A stretch of 35,030 nt of DNA from Acidimicrobiales bacterium (GCA_017883065.1 JADGOG010000013.1:1-35030); one strand, 5' to 3'. Shown: positions 25,294 to 34,132, counted from the first letter of the stretch. Notes: a model not told the origin generated them from the letters alone. Translations and numbers: made by a program.

Positions 25294-27171
25294 TCACCGA
25301 AGCGACGCCCAGGGGAGCCCGGGGTACTTGGAGCGGAAGTACTCCCGGCGCGCAGCGAGGTCGGGACCAGGGAGTTCGGTGACGCACGGGTCCACCGCCC
25401 GGGTCTGCCCCACCAGGGTGGAGGAGAGCTGGCCCCGGAGCCCCAACGCGGCAAGGTGGAGCCAGAGGTCGTACTCGACCGAGCTGCCCGGCTGGTCCGC
25501 ACCGGGGTCGAATCCACCGGCTCGGCGCCAGGCGTCCTTGCGGACCAGTGCCATGGCGCCGACACAGTCGTCCACGACCAGCCGGGACACGTCCCAGGGA
25601 AGGAACCCGTGCAGGCCGGGGTGATCGCCGAGGGTGGCGGTCACGCCATAGGCGAAGGCGGCGTCGGTGCCCTCCAGGGCGAGGAGGAGCCGCAACAGCC
25701 CACGGGGGAAGAGGGTGCTGTCCGGGTCGAGCAGGAGGACGACCGGGGCGCGGGCCGCCTCGATGCCGAGGTCGAGGGCGGCGGCCCGACCGGCTGCGGT
25801 CGACAGAGCGACCAGCCGGACGGGGAACCCGGGAGCATCCTCCATCAGGGTGCGGACTTCGCCGAGGGCGCGTTCGCTGGCGTGGTCGTCGACCACCACC
25901 ACATCGGCCCGTACCCCGTGGCCGGCCTTCACCGAAGCGACGGCTCGGCGGACGGACGGCGCATCCCCGGTGAGGGGGATGACCACGGTCACCTCGGGAT
26001 CGGCACCCGGCCACTCCGGTGTCTCGGCGGTCGGCGCGTCGAGCCCCGGCATGGGCGACCGCCCGCCATCTCGGACGGGTGGTGGCGGCCCCGTGACGGC
26101 CACGCGCCCGGTCGGCCCGCTCACGGCACCCGCGGACGGCGCACCGGAGCCGGTGTCCGCCGCCACCAGGGGTCGGCGCGTGGCGGGCCGCTGCAGGGCC
26201 TCGGGGATGGCCCGGTCGGCCGGCCGGGGGGCCGCCACCGGGCCTCGGGCCTGCAGGGTGTGCTCCACGGTGTCGAGGAACCGGTCGACGATGTCGACCA
26301 GGGCCAGGTCCTTGCGCACGAAGTCGTAGGCCCGCCGGGCCAGCTCGGCCCGGAGGGCCTCATCGTGGAGGACGGCATCCGCCCGGAGGGCCAGTGCGTC
26401 CAACCCGTCCTGGAGGAAGTGGACCGCCGGCACCAGGGGGGCGAACCCGCCCGACGTCTCGGTCACCACCAGGCACCCGTTGCTGATCGCTTCCAGCACC
26501 CGGACCCATTCGAAGTAGTCGCGCTCACCCTGGTGGACGTTGAGCAGCACGCGGCTGGCGGCCAGGACCTCGTACTTGCGCCGACCCGAGACGAAGTGGT
26601 CCGAGCCTGCGGTGATCGGCCGATCGATCTCGAAGAGCCGCAGGTCGCACTCCCATCCGGCCAGCACCGGTGCGGAACGCGCCAGGAACTCGTCCCGCCG
26701 GGGGGTCAGGGCACCGAGGAAGAGCAGGTCGCACCCCCGTGGAGCGCGGTCGTCACCGCCCCAGGCGTCCCAACCCGGGTGGTAGCCGAGCCGGAGGCGG
26801 TGGGCGTCCACGCCCCGGCGCTGCAGTTCGCGGACCCCTCGATCGTTGATGTCAGCGGCCATCGGTCCATACGAGGTGTACCGGGCGCCGTCCTCGAACC
26901 ACTGGGTGCCCGGCTGCTCGACCCCCACGCAGATGCTGTGCGACGCGGCGCGCACGATGTCGGCCTCGGAGGCACCCTCGTACCGGGTGAAGAACTCGTG
27001 GGGCGCGACCACCAGGTTGACCACGCCGGCCTCGGCTCGGGGGAGCCCCGATGGGCAGAGCTCGACCTCACGACCGGTGGCGCCCACGGACTCGGCCAGG
27101 GCGGCGGCGATCTCCGCCATGTAGACGTTGCCGACCGCACTCACGAAGACCCGGTAGGCGGGCGACGGCAT
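25294..27171 (-). CDS. GT-B / GT2 fusion glycosyltransferase
   Basis: A 625-residue enzyme joining two different glycosyltransferase folds. Residues 1-320 resemble the GT-B proteins of the CgeB/group 1 type (GCDLLFLGALTPRRDEFL, LLNVHQGERDYFEWVRVLEA, then SNGCLVVTETSGG). A Pro/Ala/Gly-rich linker runs from about 320 to 390. A GT2 domain occupies about 392-625 (PEVTVVIPLTGD, VVVVDDHAS, DPD at 482-484, then VGAMALVRKDAWRRAGGFDP). It could add two sugars in sequence to one acceptor. ATG 27171 starts 11 bases after the preceding propeller gene on the same strand, and the HAD gene follows seven bases after the stop, so the three form an operon. Confidence 0.83.
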   Translation of the reverse strand: MPSPAYRVFVSAVGNVYMAEIAAALAESVGATGREVELCPSGLPRAEAGVVNLVVAPHEFFTRYEGASEADIVRAASHSICVGVEQPGTQWFEDGARYTSYGPMAADINDRGVRELQRRGVDAHRLRLGYHPGWDAWGGDDRAPRGCDLLFLGALTPRRDEFLARSAPVLAGWECDLRLFEIDRPITAGSDHFVSGRRKYEVLAASRVLLNVHQGERDYFEWVRVLEAISNGCLVVTETSGGFAPLVPAVHFLQDGLDALALRADAVLHDEALRAELARRAYDFVRKDLALVDIVDRFLDTVEHTLQARGPVAAPRPADRAIPEALQRPATRRPLVAADTGSGAPSAGAVSGPTGRVAVTGPPPPVRDGGRSPMPGLDAPTAETPEWPGADPEVTVVIPLTGDAPSVRRAVASVKAGHGVRADVVVVDDHASERALGEVRTLMEDAPGFPVRLVALSTAAGRAAALDLGIEAARAPVVLLLDPDSTLFPRGLLRLLLALEGTDAAFAYGVTATLGDHPGLHGFLPWDVSRLVVDDCVGAMALVRKDAWRRAGGFDPGADQPGSSVEYDLWLHLAALGLRGQLSSTLVGQTRAVDPCVTELPGPDLAARREYFRSKYPGLPWASLR

Positions 27172-27182
27172 CGACGCGACCC

Positions 27183-27998
27183 CTAGGTCGCCGGCAGAGC
27201 GGCGAAGGCGGCCACCGGCGACGGCATCGAGCCCGGAGGGGCGTGGCCGAGGAAGTAGGCGTCACCGAAGGCCCGGACCGACCCCTTGGCGCTGGCCGTC
27301 TGGTAGCCGAAGGCGTGTCGAGAGGCGCTGAGGCCGATGATCGGGTCGTCCGGTCCGTGCCCCAGGTCGGCGGGGGAGCCGAAGAACGGGGCGTCCCCGA
27401 AGCACAGGACCTGCCCGTCGCCGGTGGCCAACCAGTAGCCGTTGCCGGTGGGCGAGGCGGCCATGGCGACAATGGTGGGGCCGAGCCCGATCCCCGAGGC
27501 CGATCCGCACTCCGGCGCGTTGCCGAGGGCGACGACCTCCCCGCCGGCCGACGCCAGCCAGTACCCGCTGGCGTCCGGGAGCACGGCCATGTCGACCACC
27601 GGCGAGCGCAGGGGTGCCCCGCCCAGCGAGCCGTGGAACCCGGCGTTGCCGAAGGTGAAGATGCCGCCGTCGGACGAGACCAACCAGTATCCGGTTCCGT
27701 CGGTCCGCGCCGTGATGCCGGCCATGGGTGCGGCCAGGTCGAGGTGGGCCGCGTCGCCGTGGACCGGGGCGTCGCCCACCGCCAGCACCGACCCGTCGGC
27801 GGTGGCCACCCAGTGACCGAGGCCGGTGGGAGCGATGGCCACCCCGACGACGCTCCGGCCGGCCAGCCCGTGGCGGACACTGGCGTCGACGGTCACCTTC
27901 CCGAACCCGAAGGTGGTCCCGTCCGTCCCCACCATCAGGTACCCGACGTGGCTCGCCGGACCCTCGTGTTGCGGTACGGCGAGGTCGGTCACGACCAC
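27183..27998 (-). CDS. Six-repeat beta-propeller protein
   Basis: A 271-residue protein made almost entirely of six repeats of about 43 residues, each with the pattern GYWLV..DG.V..FG.A.F.GS followed by a hydrophobic beta segment. Six such units would suit a closed beta-propeller. The same kind of repeat ends the secreted propeller protein at 17674-19716, but here no signal peptide is visible, so it may stay inside the cell or its start may be wrong. GTG 27998 and GTG 27992 are both possible; a 20-codon frame from ATG 28051 ends in a TGA that overlaps GTG 27992. It leads the operon with the GT fusion and the HAD protein. It may bind glycan or a partner protein. Confidence 0.68.
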   Translation of the reverse strand: MVVTDLAVPQHEGPASHVGYLMVGTDGTTFGFGKVTVDASVRHGLAGRSVVGVAIAPTGLGHWVATADGSVLAVGDAPVHGDAAHLDLAAPMAGITARTDGTGYWLVSSDGGIFTFGNAGFHGSLGGAPLRSPVVDMAVLPDASGYWLASAGGEVVALGNAPECGSASGIGLGPTIVAMAASPTGNGYWLATGDGQVLCFGDAPFFGSPADLGHGPDDPIIGLSASRHAFGYQTASAKGSVRAFGDAYFLGHAPPGSMPSPVAAFAALPAT

Positions 27999-28059
27999 GG
28001 CGATCGACAGCCATTCCGCAACGCGGCTGACCGCCGGTCGGCACGTCCCATGGTCGGCA

Positions 28060-28065
28060 ATCGTA
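28060..28065 (-). promoter_or_regulatory. Minus-strand -10 box TACGAT
   Basis: TACGAT read on the minus strand is followed by 8 bases and then ATG 28051, again the leaderless spacing. That ATG opens a 20-codon frame ending at the propeller gene start. Confidence 0.4.
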
Positions 28066-28108
28066 CCTGGTGCCTGGGACGATCAGCCGGCCATGGTCGC
28101 GATCCGGC

Positions 28109-30541
28109 TCAGGGATGGGGCGAACGGCGGCGTCGCCATCGCCTGATCACCGGCGGGACCACCAAGGCGGCCAGCCCCACCACGAACAGGGCCCCGGCCA
28201 GCTCCTCGTGCGGTGGAAGGTAGGCGAAGTGCAAGGTGGTGCGGCCGGCCGGGACGGAGACCTGTTGGAACAGTCCGTTCGGCGCGCCGCGGTCCTGGGC
28301 GACCTTGGTGGTGACCCCGTTGCCGGTCGCCTTCCATCCCGGGAAGTACTGGACCCGCCGGACCAGTACCGACGGGTGCGCGCAGTGCACGGTGGCCTCG
28401 TCGAACCCGGTCCCGGACACCGTGCACCCTCTAGACCCTCCCGTCGGCTTCAGCGAGAAGACCGGAGCGGGAGCGGGCAGCTGCCAGATCTCGGCGAACC
28501 CGTCCCGGTAGACCTCGCGGGGACCGGCCGGCCACGGTGGCGTGCCAACCGCCGGGAACGGCTGGCCCTTCAGGTCGAGGCCGTCGGCCGGCTCCACCAC
28601 GTAGCGGACGCCCACCGACTCGTAGTTGGGCAGGTACTTGGTCAGCGCTTGGGCCGGGGTCAGCCCGTGCGGGTCGACGGCGTTGCCGCCGCTGAAGTTG
28701 CGGTCGGGCGCGTTGGGATCCAGCGACGTGGCGATGTAGCGGGTCCATGCCTTGGGCAGCGGGAGGTCGATGACGTTGGCCTGGGCGATCTGGTAGTACG
28801 ACCCGTAGTCGGGCTGGATGGGGCCGAGGGTGGCGAACCGGTAGGCGCCGAGGTGGGCCTGGAGCCAGCTCACCGAGCCGGTCTGCAGCACGGTGGGCTT
28901 GGGGGCGGACAGGTAGGTGAAGCCCAACAGGGCGACCGACTCGACGCTGATGGCCACGGCCATCAGCACCCGCCCGCGCCGCCGGCTCCGGTCGCTCCGC
29001 TCGATGTGGGGTCCCCGCCCGTTCTCCGGGGAACCGGGTCGCCGCCCGGCCCACGTACCGCCGAGGGTCAACAGCGCCAGCAGGCCCACCGCCCCGGCCA
29101 GGCTGACTGCGGCGTAGATGTGGCGGTGGGCGGTCTGCGCCGGCGTGGGCCCGATGGCACGGGTGAGCAGTGGCCATGCGGTCACCGCGGCCCATCCGGC
29201 CAGGGCCGCGGTGACCAGGGCGCCGAAGGCGAGCATCCGTCGCCTGGTGGCGGCCCGGGCGATGTCGTCCAGGCCCAGTGCGGCCAGCAGCACCACGGCC
29301 AGCTCCCAGGTGGGAGGCGCGTACCGGTAGAAGGCGGTGACCCGCAGGCCGGGCACGACGGCGATGAGGTGGACCACCGGGGGGAAGCCGAACGACCGCA
29401 GCAGGCAGACGAGCACCCAGGCGCCCAGCCCGATCCGCAGCAGGCGCAGGCGGGTGCCGAGCAGCCCGACCAGCCCGGCGGCGATGATCGTCACCGAGAG
29501 GAACCCACCCACGCTTCCCCAGATCAGCGAGATGGTGTCGGTGCCCGCCGGTGCATGGAACCCGAAGATCGGGCCCAGCGAATACGGGAGCACCAGTTGG
29601 GTGAGGCCGGCGGTGGGGAGCGACACGTCGGCGAAGACCCCGTTGAGCGCCCCGGTCTCGGCGTGGGGCAGGTAGTCGGCGAAGGCGATCAGCAGGGGGG
29701 CGGACAGGGCCAGGCCGGTCAACAACCCACCGCCCAACTTGAGGGCCATCCGCGGCCAGCACCTCCACTCGGGTCCGGCCACCCGGAAGATCGACCACCA
29801 GGCCACGAAGACGCCGTCGATCAGGGTCGTCTCGGGGAAGCCGGCCAGGATGGACAGGGCGAGGGCCATCGCCAACAGGTGCCAACCGCCCGAGCGCCGG
29901 TGGCGGGCGGCGTCGAGGGCGTGCTCCACGCCGAGCAGGCACAGGGGCAGCAGGGCGACCGGTCGGATCGGTGCATGGGCCAGCCACGCGTAGGTCCCGC
30001 ACAGGCCGAAGGCCACACCGGCCGCGGTGGCCAGGGTGCGGCCGACCCCGAGCCGCCGGGCCAACGCGTACGTCGACCACCCGGTTACCAGCTCGAGCAG
30101 GAGCTGGAGCACCAGCATGCCCTGATGGAGGGCGAGCACGACGGTGGGCGGGAAGAACGCCCCGCTCTGCATCTCGCCGGCCAGCGGGGCGCCGATCCCC
30201 TCGAAGGGGTTCCACCAGGGGACGTGGCCGTGCAGCCAGTCGAGAGCGGCCAGGTGGCCGAGCGCCTGGGTGGTGTAGCCGGCGTTGGGGTCGATGTAGG
30301 GGAGGCCGGGGAGCCATCCCGCCGGCGGGACGGTCAGGTAGGCGTTGATGTACAGCGGGTTGGCGGTGACCAGATGGAGCAGCGCCGGGCCGTTGGCCAC
30401 CAGCACGGCGACAGCGATGCAGGCCACGGGGACCAGGTCGGTCGAGTGGGTGGCCATCCGGGCACGCAGCCCGTCGAGGAAGGGGACATCCCCAGGTGGG
30501 CCCGGCCCGAGGCGCGGGGTCGCTGCCGGCGGATCACCCAT
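28109..30541 (-). CDS. YfhO-like multi-pass membrane protein
   Basis: An 810-residue integral membrane protein with a dozen or more hydrophobic segments and a large extracytoplasmic C-terminal domain, closed by one last helix (GALFVVGLAALVVPPVI) and a basic tail. The pattern fits the YfhO family, related to GT-C glycosyltransferases: an early loop LPYIDPNAGYTTQALG, then HVPWWNPFEGIGAPLAGEMQSGAFFPPT. YfhO-type proteins are linked to glycosylation of cell-wall polymers, where lipid-linked sugars are used outside the membrane. ATG 30541 was chosen; GTG 30559 would add six residues, and longer frames run through the divergent promoter region. It ends about 58 bases upstream of the next gene's putative leader on the same strand. 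Confidence 0.8.
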   Translation of the reverse strand: MGDPPAATPRLGPGPPGDVPFLDGLRARMATHSTDLVPVACIAVAVLVANGPALLHLVTANPLYINAYLTVPPAGWLPGLPYIDPNAGYTTQALGHLAALDWLHGHVPWWNPFEGIGAPLAGEMQSGAFFPPTVVLALHQGMLVLQLLLELVTGWSTYALARRLGVGRTLATAAGVAFGLCGTYAWLAHAPIRPVALLPLCLLGVEHALDAARHRRSGGWHLLAMALALSILAGFPETTLIDGVFVAWWSIFRVAGPEWRCWPRMALKLGGGLLTGLALSAPLLIAFADYLPHAETGALNGVFADVSLPTAGLTQLVLPYSLGPIFGFHAPAGTDTISLIWGSVGGFLSVTIIAAGLVGLLGTRLRLLRIGLGAWVLVCLLRSFGFPPVVHLIAVVPGLRVTAFYRYAPPTWELAVVLLAALGLDDIARAATRRRMLAFGALVTAALAGWAAVTAWPLLTRAIGPTPAQTAHRHIYAAVSLAGAVGLLALLTLGGTWAGRRPGSPENGRGPHIERSDRSRRRGRVLMAVAISVESVALLGFTYLSAPKPTVLQTGSVSWLQAHLGAYRFATLGPIQPDYGSYYQIAQANVIDLPLPKAWTRYIATSLDPNAPDRNFSGGNAVDPHGLTPAQALTKYLPNYESVGVRYVVEPADGLDLKGQPFPAVGTPPWPAGPREVYRDGFAEIWQLPAPAPVFSLKPTGGSRGCTVSGTGFDEATVHCAHPSVLVRRVQYFPGWKATGNGVTTKVAQDRGAPNGLFQQVSVPAGRTTLHFAYLPPHEELAGALFVVGLAALVVPPVIRRWRRRRSPHP

Positions 30542-30768
30542 CGTGGTCTCGAGCGGCACGGTGCCGAGTTTCCCATGTGGAGCGAGCCGATCGGGGACAG
30601 GTCGGAACCCTCGGTGGTACAGGAGCCGCCGCCGAGCGTTGCCCCGAAGTGGTGCACCGTTGCGGGATGCGAGAAGATGGGGCCCCAGCCCGGTTGGACG
30701 AATCGGGCAGACCGGACCCTGGGGAGCAGACGGGTGATTGATCCAGACATGGTGGATGTCGGACGCTG
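30542..30768. other. Divergent intergenic region
   Basis: Separates the YfhO-like gene (minus) from the acetyltransferase gene (plus). Promoters for both are expected here, but no convincing -10/-35 pair or repeat was found by eye. Confidence 0.35.
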
Positions 30769-31395
30769 ATGAGTCCCAGCCTGCGCGCACCGATCGTGCG
30801 ATCCCTCGAACTCACCGGGTGGCGGATCCGCCTGGCCACCCTGGTCGAGAGCGACTACGAGGCCTGGCTCGCCGTGCGTACCCGCTGCCGGTCGTGGCTG
30901 GTCCCCTGGGAGCCCCGGTCGAAGGGTGCGCCCCTGGCACCGGAGGATCAGGCCAGCTTCGCCGCCCGCTGCGGGATGCGCGAACGGGAGCGCCAGTTGG
31001 GGAGCGGCTTCGGGTTCGGCATCTTCGTCGAAGGCCGGTTCGGCGGTGAGATCACCTTGTCGTCCATCCAGCGGGGTCCGTTCCAGAACGGGTCCATCGG
31101 CTACTGGATCGACGAGGAGCTGGCCGGCGCCGGCTTCATCCCCGAGGCGGTGGTGGTGGTCCTGCAGTTCGCGTTCGAGACGCTTCGCCTGCACCGGATC
31201 GAGGTGGCGATCATCCCCCGCAACACGGCCAGTCGTCGTGTGGTGGAGAAGCTCGGCCTGCGCAACGAAGGGGTGGCACTGGGCTTCCTCGAGATCAACG
31301 GCGAGTGGGAGGACCATGTCCGTTACGCCATGACCTCCGAGGAGTGGGCGGTCCGGGGTCCCGAGATGCGGGCGGCCTGGTTGCGGCGGTCCTAG
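30769..31395 (+). CDS. RimJ-like GNAT N-acetyltransferase
   Basis: A 208-residue cytoplasmic acetyltransferase of the GNAT superfamily, RimJ/RimL subgroup, which acetylates N-termini of ribosomal or other proteins, or small substrates. The early segment IRLATLVESDYEAWLAVR and the central FGFGIFVEGRFGGEITL ... IGYWIDEELAGAGFIPEAV match the family. The acetyl-CoA region HRIEVAIIPRNTASRRVVEKLGL is clear, and the end (EINGEWEDHVRYAMTSEEW) is typical. ATG 30769 gives normal length; no strong ribosome binding site is seen. A short hairpin follows the stop, and the next gene converges. It could equally modify a sugar, given the location, but the RimJ pattern is better. Confidence 0.88.
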   Translation: MSPSLRAPIVRSLELTGWRIRLATLVESDYEAWLAVRTRCRSWLVPWEPRSKGAPLAPEDQASFAARCGMRERERQLGSGFGFGIFVEGRFGGEITLSSIQRGPFQNGSIGYWIDEELAGAGFIPEAVVVVLQFAFETLRLHRIEVAIIPRNTASRRVVEKLGLRNEGVALGFLEINGEWEDHVRYAMTSEEWAVRGPEMRAAWLRRS

Positions 31396-31401
31396 CTCCG
31401 G

Positions 31402-31418
31402 CCGGGCACTCGTCCCGG
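31402..31418. terminator. Weak hairpin between convergent genes
   Basis: CCGGG (31402-31406) and CCCGG (31414-31418) with a 7-base loop, seven bases after the acetyltransferase stop. There is no T run; a bidirectional terminator is possible. Confidence 0.3.
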
Positions 31419-31451
31419 TGGACCCTCACCCCACCAGCCTCACCCTCGGCC

Positions 31452-32927
31452 TCAGCCCCCGCGCAGGGCGTACGGCCCCGTGTAGCTGAAGATGAGGAAG
31501 CCCCAGATGGCCACGGTCGACGCGGTAGCCCCTGCGGTGACCAACACGGGCAGGAAGCGCGGTCGCAGGACGTCGGTGGCTACCGCCACCAGCACCAGAA
31601 GGATCGGCACCGTGGTGAAGGTGTAGCGGACGTCGATGGCCCACTGCTCGCCGTAGCGGATGTACCAGAGCTCGATGATGTTGAGCACGAAGGGGAGGCC
31701 GAGGATGGCCGTCCGCACCGACCACAGTCGCCTCCCCAGTCCGGCGATCAGCACCAGCCCGGCGGGGACGATCAGCACGGCCAGCAGCCGGTCCAACTCC
31801 ATCAGGAACGGTTGGTGGGCCAGGGCGCGGGCCCACTCGGAGGGGAGGACCAACGGATCGACCAAGGTGGTGACCGTCTGGTTGGGGAGCTCTCCGATGG
31901 TGTGGTGGATGTGGTGCGGGTTGATGATGGCGGTCTGCTCGGCGATGGCGATGGGCCCGGCGGTGAGCATGTGGTAGGTCACCTCGTTGTAGGCAAACCA
32001 GGGCGCCATCACCGCCACCGGCACGGCCACCGCCACCAGAAGGGGGAGCCAGGTGCGGGTGCTCCGACGCCGCCAACCCTCGGCCACCAGCACCAGGGCG
32101 AAGATCGGGATCAACAGGGTCAGTTCGAGCTCGGAGAGGACGCACAGCCCCAGTACCAGTCCTGCCCCCACCAATCGTCGGGCCGAGTGCCGTTCCCAGG
32201 CGATCCACAGCTCGGTGGCGAAGAGGACGGCCAGGGGCACGGCCAGCGCCAGATCGGAGATGAAGATGAACCGGACCACCATGTTGGGAAGGGCGACGAA
32301 GGCCAGGACCATCGACCATCCGAGCAGCCACCGGTCGCCGAGCACCACCCGGGCCAGTCGGCCGATCAGCACCACCGACGCCACCAGAAGGACCACGTCG
32401 AACAGGCGGACCGCGTAGATCTTGTCCCGGTAGTTCGAGGTGCTCAGGAAGGCCGGTACGGCAGCGATGTAGTACAGCGGCGGCTGGAAGGCCTCGTAGC
32501 TGAGCTGCCCCAGTCCGTGGAGGTCGTTGAGGCCCGCCGGACGGGGATAGATGCCCTTGGCCAGGGCGATGGACTGCAGGCTGGTCTTGGTCCTGCCCAG
32601 CTCCGGCAGCGACCCGTGCTCGGCGATCTGCTGGATGTAGGTGTAGTGGGCGCTCTCGTCGATGGGTGAGAAGTAGGGCAGCTTGAACGCACCCACGATG
32701 CCGATCGACACGATCAGGACCAGCTGGATGGCGATCATCGCTCCCAGCACCCACCGCCAGAACGGGCTCAGGCCCGGCGGCATGGCCCAGAGCCGACCGC
32801 GGGCCCGTGCGGCGTGACGGTGGCGCTCCCGGTAGCCGGCTCGGGTCTTGGGGGTGGCCTCGGCGTCGGACGACTCTTCGACCTCGATCCCGTGGAGGGC
32901 CTGGTGCGACTCGATCTCGCTGCTCAC
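31452..32927 (-). CDS. GT-C-like polytopic membrane protein
   Basis: A 491-residue protein with about 60 charged cytoplasmic residues and then around ten or eleven hydrophobic segments. The first external loop after helix one has FSPIDESAHYTYIQQIAEHG, the acidic D-E-x-x-H loop seen in GT-C-like glycosyltransferases and DUF2142 proteins, which use lipid-phosphate sugars at the outer membrane face. Later helices alternate with short basic loops. GTG 32927 was chosen because TGGAG lies about 11 bases upstream. TTG 33002 in the same frame would add 25 residues and lies 11 bases from a TACCAT -10 box, so the start is uncertain. It lies downstream of the SDR gene on the same strand. Confidence 0.75.
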   Translation of the reverse strand: MSSEIESHQALHGIEVEESSDAEATPKTRAGYRERHRHAARARGRLWAMPPGLSPFWRWVLGAMIAIQLVLIVSIGIVGAFKLPYFSPIDESAHYTYIQQIAEHGSLPELGRTKTSLQSIALAKGIYPRPAGLNDLHGLGQLSYEAFQPPLYYIAAVPAFLSTSNYRDKIYAVRLFDVVLLVASVVLIGRLARVVLGDRWLLGWSMVLAFVALPNMVVRFIFISDLALAVPLAVLFATELWIAWERHSARRLVGAGLVLGLCVLSELELTLLIPIFALVLVAEGWRRRSTRTWLPLLVAVAVPVAVMAPWFAYNEVTYHMLTAGPIAIAEQTAIINPHHIHHTIGELPNQTVTTLVDPLVLPSEWARALAHQPFLMELDRLLAVLIVPAGLVLIAGLGRRLWSVRTAILGLPFVLNIIELWYIRYGEQWAIDVRYTFTTVPILLVLVAVATDVLRPRFLPVLVTAGATASTVAIWGFLIFSYTGPYALRGG

Positions 32928-33013
32928 GTCGATTGGGCTCCAGAAGTCGGACGGGCCTGCAGTACGCGGTGCGCGCCCGGGTCCGATCAGGTCAGGGGGC
33001 AATCGCCGCCCGC

Positions 33014-33019
33014 ATGGTA
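33014..33019 (-). promoter_or_regulatory. Minus-strand -10 box TACCAT
   Basis: TACCAT read on the minus strand, 11 bases before TTG 33002 and 86 before GTG 32927 of the GT-C-like gene. It supports separate transcription of this gene from the SDR gene upstream. Confidence 0.35.
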
Positions 33020-33082
33020 GTGGTTCGTGCCGGGAGCCTCGCGACAGGACAGGGGCCCACCCCCGACTGACCAGAGGCGGGC

Positions 33083-34129
33083 TCAGCCGTCGATGCCCCG
33101 TACCACCGCCGGTGAGTGGCGGAAGAACTGCTCCACATCCTGCTCGTAGCGGTAGACATCCGGGCCCGACCCGGTGGCACGGCGCAGGTTGTTGGCCCGG
33201 GCGAAGCTGTCGACCGTCCCGGCGCTGGTGTACCGGTAGTCGAAGCCGGCCTCGACCAGCCGGGTGGTGTCGATGCCCCGTCCGAACCGGGTCAGCCCCT
33301 CCATCTCCGGGGGGAACTGCACCAGGCCGAGGCGACAGAGCGGCGCCACGAAGGTCCGGGGCCGGACCGGGGAGAGGGGCAGCAGGAAGGCGCCGGAGAT
33401 GGACGCCACCTCGCTCCAGGGGAGCTTGCCCGCCCCGGCCACGTTGAACACCCCGGGGACCTGGTCCTTGGTGACGAACTCGAGGGCTCGGACGACGTCG
33501 TCCTCCTCGATGAACTGGACCAGGGGGTCGAACCCGGTGATGACCGGTAACAGCCGGTGGCGCAGGTTCACGCTGGTCGGGGTGACGATGTCGGTGCCCA
33601 GCACATTGGCGAAGCGGAGGACCGACACCACCAGGTGGGGGTTGTCCTCGGTGAAGTCGCGGACCAGCGACTCCACCTCGATGAGCGACCGCTCGAGGCG
33701 GGAGCGGACCGGGCTCTTGCGTCGGTCGGTCTCACGGAACCAGGTCGGGTCGGTCTCCGCCGCCCCGTAGACGTGGGCGGAGGACTTGACCACCACCTGG
33801 CGGACCGACGATCCCGAGGTGCCCGCCGCGGCCAGCAGGTTGAGCGTGCCGATCACGTTGATCTCGTGCAGGGTCCGGCTCGAGACGTTGACCGAGTTGG
33901 TCTCGAGGAAGGTGTGGACGATGGTGTCGACCTGGGTGGCCCGCACGATCCGGTTCAAGATGGAGTACTTCTGGTCGGAGCGGACGAACTCGGTGCGCTC
34001 GAGGGGCACCTTGGGCTCGTTGGCCCCCAGCCCGAGGATCATCTCGAAGTCAGGCTGGGCCTCGAGGGCCTGGGCCATCCGTCCACCCCAGAAGGTGTCC
34101 AGCCCGGTGATGAGGACGCGCCGACCCAC
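33083..34129 (-). CDS. NAD-dependent epimerase/dehydratase-like SDR, atypical active site
   Basis: A 348-residue extended short-chain dehydrogenase/reductase, similar to the GalE2-like protein Rv0501 of mycobacteria. The dinucleotide-binding start is RVLITGLDTFWGGRMA, with Gly 8, 14 and 15. NVIGTLNLLAAA and VVVKSSAHVYG (S116, S117) are the usual next motifs. The catalytic Y-x-x-x-K expected some 25 residues further on is not there; the region reads RSRLERSLIEVE. Substrate-half motifs (SVLRFANVLG, PGVFNVAG) are present. It may bind nucleotide without classical epimerase chemistry. GTG 34129 begins three bases after the acyltransferase stop, so the two are co-transcribed. Confidence 0.8.
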   Translation of the reverse strand: MGRRVLITGLDTFWGGRMAQALEAQPDFEMILGLGANEPKVPLERTEFVRSDQKYSILNRIVRATQVDTIVHTFLETNSVNVSSRTLHEINVIGTLNLLAAAGTSGSSVRQVVVKSSAHVYGAAETDPTWFRETDRRKSPVRSRLERSLIEVESLVRDFTEDNPHLVVSVLRFANVLGTDIVTPTSVNLRHRLLPVITGFDPLVQFIEEDDVVRALEFVTKDQVPGVFNVAGAGKLPWSEVASISGAFLLPLSPVRPRTFVAPLCRLGLVQFPPEMEGLTRFGRGIDTTRLVEAGFDYRYTSAGTVDSFARANNLRRATGSGPDVYRYEQDVEQFFRHSPAVVRGIDG

Positions 34130-34132
34130 CGG

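Noticed and set aside
28070-30769. 899-codon plus-strand open frame
   Set aside because: Antisense shadow of the YfhO-like gene; low-complexity G/Q/P/R composition and no domain.
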